From: Clostridium_AD sp047624165
GTDB lineage: Bacteria > Bacillota > Clostridia > Clostridiales > Clostridiaceae
Direction: 5' to 3'
DNA length: 13,529 bases
Assembly: GCA_047624165.1 (NCBI GenBank)
Contig: JBLHPD010000135.1
Coordinates: forward strand, 1-13,529
In this document: positions 12,746 to 13,529 of the stretch, in pieces
Layout: every line of letters begins with the position of its first letter
Numbering within the stretch: position 1 is the first letter of the stretch
Notes under the pieces: model-generated
Database searches by the model: none
The model's input: the letters and a program-made list of their open reading frames with translations, nothing else
Told to the model about the DNA's origin: nothing
Position numbers and translations under genes: made by a program

Positions 12746-12771
12746 AATAGTTTGAATTGGAGGTATTAGAT

Positions 12772-12936
12772 ATGGAAATTAAAAATAACGAAATATATGA
12801 CATTTTTTTAAGTCTATCATATAGTCAATTAAAGGATTTATTTAGGAAGGCAAAGAGTAAAGAAGAACAAGATTTTTATATGATGTTATCTAATATGGTT
12901 CTACAAAGAGAACAAGAAAAGGTAATAGATAAATAG
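12772..12936 (+). CDS. Small protein of unknown function (54 residues)
   Basis: ATG at 12772 follows GGAGG eight bases upstream and opens 54 codons. The product starts MEIKNNEIYDIFLSL and continues with SYSQLKDLFRKAKSKEEQDF and MLSNMVLQREQEK; it is charged and almost entirely helical, with no membrane segment. I do not recognise a named family, though similar small helical proteins are frequent in clostridial accessory DNA. It is 59 bases before the UPF0175 gene and probably shares its transcript. Repeat R3 forms its leader. It might be a further component or regulator of the toxin-antitoxin remnant; this is inference from position only. Confidence 0.6.
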   Translation: MEIKNNEIYDIFLSLSYSQLKDLFRKAKSKEEQDFYMMLSNMVLQREQEKVIDK

Positions 12937-12995
12937 TGAATAAGGTAAGAAAAGAGGATATAATATAGAAGAAAGATTTAAAGTGAGGTGTTAAT

Positions 12996-13304
12996 ATGAA
13001 CACACAGCCAACTGCGTTTGAAGTAACTTTGCCAGAAGAGCTAATTCCTTTTTTAAATAAAATTTCTGGTGATTCTATAGACCAAAAGGTTAGGATAGCT
13101 TTTGCGCTAAATTTATTTACCAGTAGAACAGTAACATTAGAAAAATCAGCAGAACTTTCAGGGTTATCACTTTTAGATTTCATGGATGTACTTGAAAAAC
13201 AAGGGATTCCTTGGGGAGAATATACTGATGAGCATAAAAAACAAGATGTTAAAGGGGATAGGACAGTAGATGATCATAAAAAAATTAAACACTGTAATGT
13301 GTAA
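12996..13304 (+). CDS. UPF0175 family protein (antitoxin-like)
   Basis: A 102-residue protein with the UPF0175 core: EVTLPEELIPFL at the start, KVRIAFALNLFTSRTVTLEKSAELSGLSLLDFMDVLEKQGIPWGEY in the middle (helix-turn-helix-like region about 45-70) and a charged tail rich in Lys and Asp. UPF0175 proteins are usually encoded just before DUF3368 PIN-like proteins and are thought to be their antitoxins and operon repressors. Here a DUF3368-like start overlaps the 3' end, matching that arrangement. GAGGTG lies before the ATG. The frame is complete, so an orphan antitoxin could still be made. Family assignment good; antitoxin role inferred from the family. Confidence 0.8.
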   Translation: MNTQPTAFEVTLPEELIPFLNKISGDSIDQKVRIAFALNLFTSRTVTLEKSAELSGLSLLDFMDVLEKQGIPWGEYTDEHKKQDVKGDRTVDDHKKIKHCNV

Positions 13305-13398
13305 TTCAAGTCCTATTATTGGTTTATATGGAATAGGAAGAGTAGATTTCTCCACAGGGCACCTTATAATAGGTGTGTTAATATCTTTAATAAACTAG
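13297..13398 (+). pseudogene. Truncated DUF3368 (PIN-like toxin) remnant
   Basis: ATG at 13297 overlaps the UPF0175 gene by eight bases and reads MCNSSPIIGLYGIGRVDF. NSSPIIxLxxIxRxDLL is the conserved start of DUF3368 PIN-domain-like proteins, including an active-site-region Asn/Ser. After residue 18 the similarity ends (STGHLIIGVLIS) and the frame stops at 13398; the family is about 150 residues. The break lies just before repeat S2 at 13403, so a deletion or insertion involving that repeat probably removed the rest. Confidence 0.6.
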
Positions 13399-13402
13399 TA
13401 TC

Positions 13403-13465
13403 TATGAGCGAAGCGAATTTGCTAATAGAGGTTGGAAGTGAAACGGATAAGCTATGTTGTTAATA
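13403..13465. repeat. Hairpin repeat S2
   Basis: The first 23 bases (13403-13425) are identical to 2837-2859 in S1. TCTAT (13401-13405) can pair with ATAGA (13425-13429) around them. The following GGTTGGAAGTGAAACGGATA matches the S1 loop region (TTGGAAACGAAGTGGACA) and the tail TGTTGTTAA also matches. S2 lacks the roughly 76-base middle of S1. Confidence 0.7.
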
Positions 13466-13529
13466 CTTTAGCTGAAAAGCATATCAAAATAAATAGTGGT
13501 ATCTGCCCTAAATGTAGGGTTATTGAAAA
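13432..13529 (+). other. Possible partial ORF at the right edge
   Basis: A frame from TTG at 13432 (preceded by AGAGG) stays open to the window end and reads EVKRISYVVNTLAEKHIKIN followed by SGICPKCRVIE, with a CxxC zinc-knuckle-like pair. It overlaps S2, so the start is doubtful. The sequence is too short to identify. Confidence 0.2.

Noticed and set aside
12890..13355. Two minus-strand ORFs (97 and 60 codons) opposite the UPF0175 gene
   Set aside because: Hydrophobic shadow frames of an AT-rich coding region, without ribosome sites.

Overview
The window is low-GC DNA from a Firmicute, most likely a Clostridium-type anaerobe. The evidence is AT-rich codons, strong AGGAGG-type ribosome binding sites, a BdhA/BdhB-type butanol dehydrogenase, and an L-2-amino-thiazoline-4-carboxylic acid hydrolase-like protein. 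It looks like an accessory region. Intact small-molecule and signalling-type genes are mixed with remnants: a Tn3-family transposase scar, frameshifted and truncated genes, a broken toxin-antitoxin pair, and many hairpin-forming intergenic repeats. No rRNA, tRNA, CRISPR or core housekeeping operon was seen.

Layout. 1-2609 (minus strand): three tyrosine recombinases joined by ATGA overlaps, resembling a 'recombinase in trio' (RIT) element; the third runs off the left edge. 2625-3096: a nested dyad just upstream of the trio, then hairpin repeat S1. 3097-5216 (plus): a SAM methyltransferase overlapping an ATC-hydrolase-like gene, a scrap of Tn3 transposase, and an alpha/beta hydrolase broken by a frameshift near its 3' end. 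5217-6067: repeat R1, a truncated GyrI-like gene and minus-strand terminators. 6068-9171 (minus): a marR regulator with a clear promoter, its own terminator and two matching operators, followed by nitroreductase, iron-containing alcohol dehydrogenase and NfsB-type nitroreductase. This looks like a MarR-controlled reductive detoxification unit. 9331-10240: a broken small ORF, a terminator and a DUF6440-type gene. 10241-11551: repeat R2, a GNAT acetyltransferase and a CDP-alcohol phosphatidyltransferase-like gene that seems to start at AUU. 11552-12477: a predicted three-way-junction RNA plus terminator, then a second SAM methyltransferase. 12478-13398: structured DNA, repeat R3, a 54-codon gene, and a UPF0175 antitoxin-like gene overlapping a truncated DUF3368 toxin-like ORF. 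13403 onward: repeat S2.

The least explained feature is the intergenic repeat system. Three copies of a two-hairpin element (R1-R3) and a relative sharing its core (R4) sit between gene blocks. Two copies of another element (S1, S2), sharing an identical 23-bp stretch, bracket about 10.5 kb of mixed cargo. This may be a cassette-like or hairpin-mobilised module system, or a family of cis-acting RNAs. The window alone cannot decide between them.
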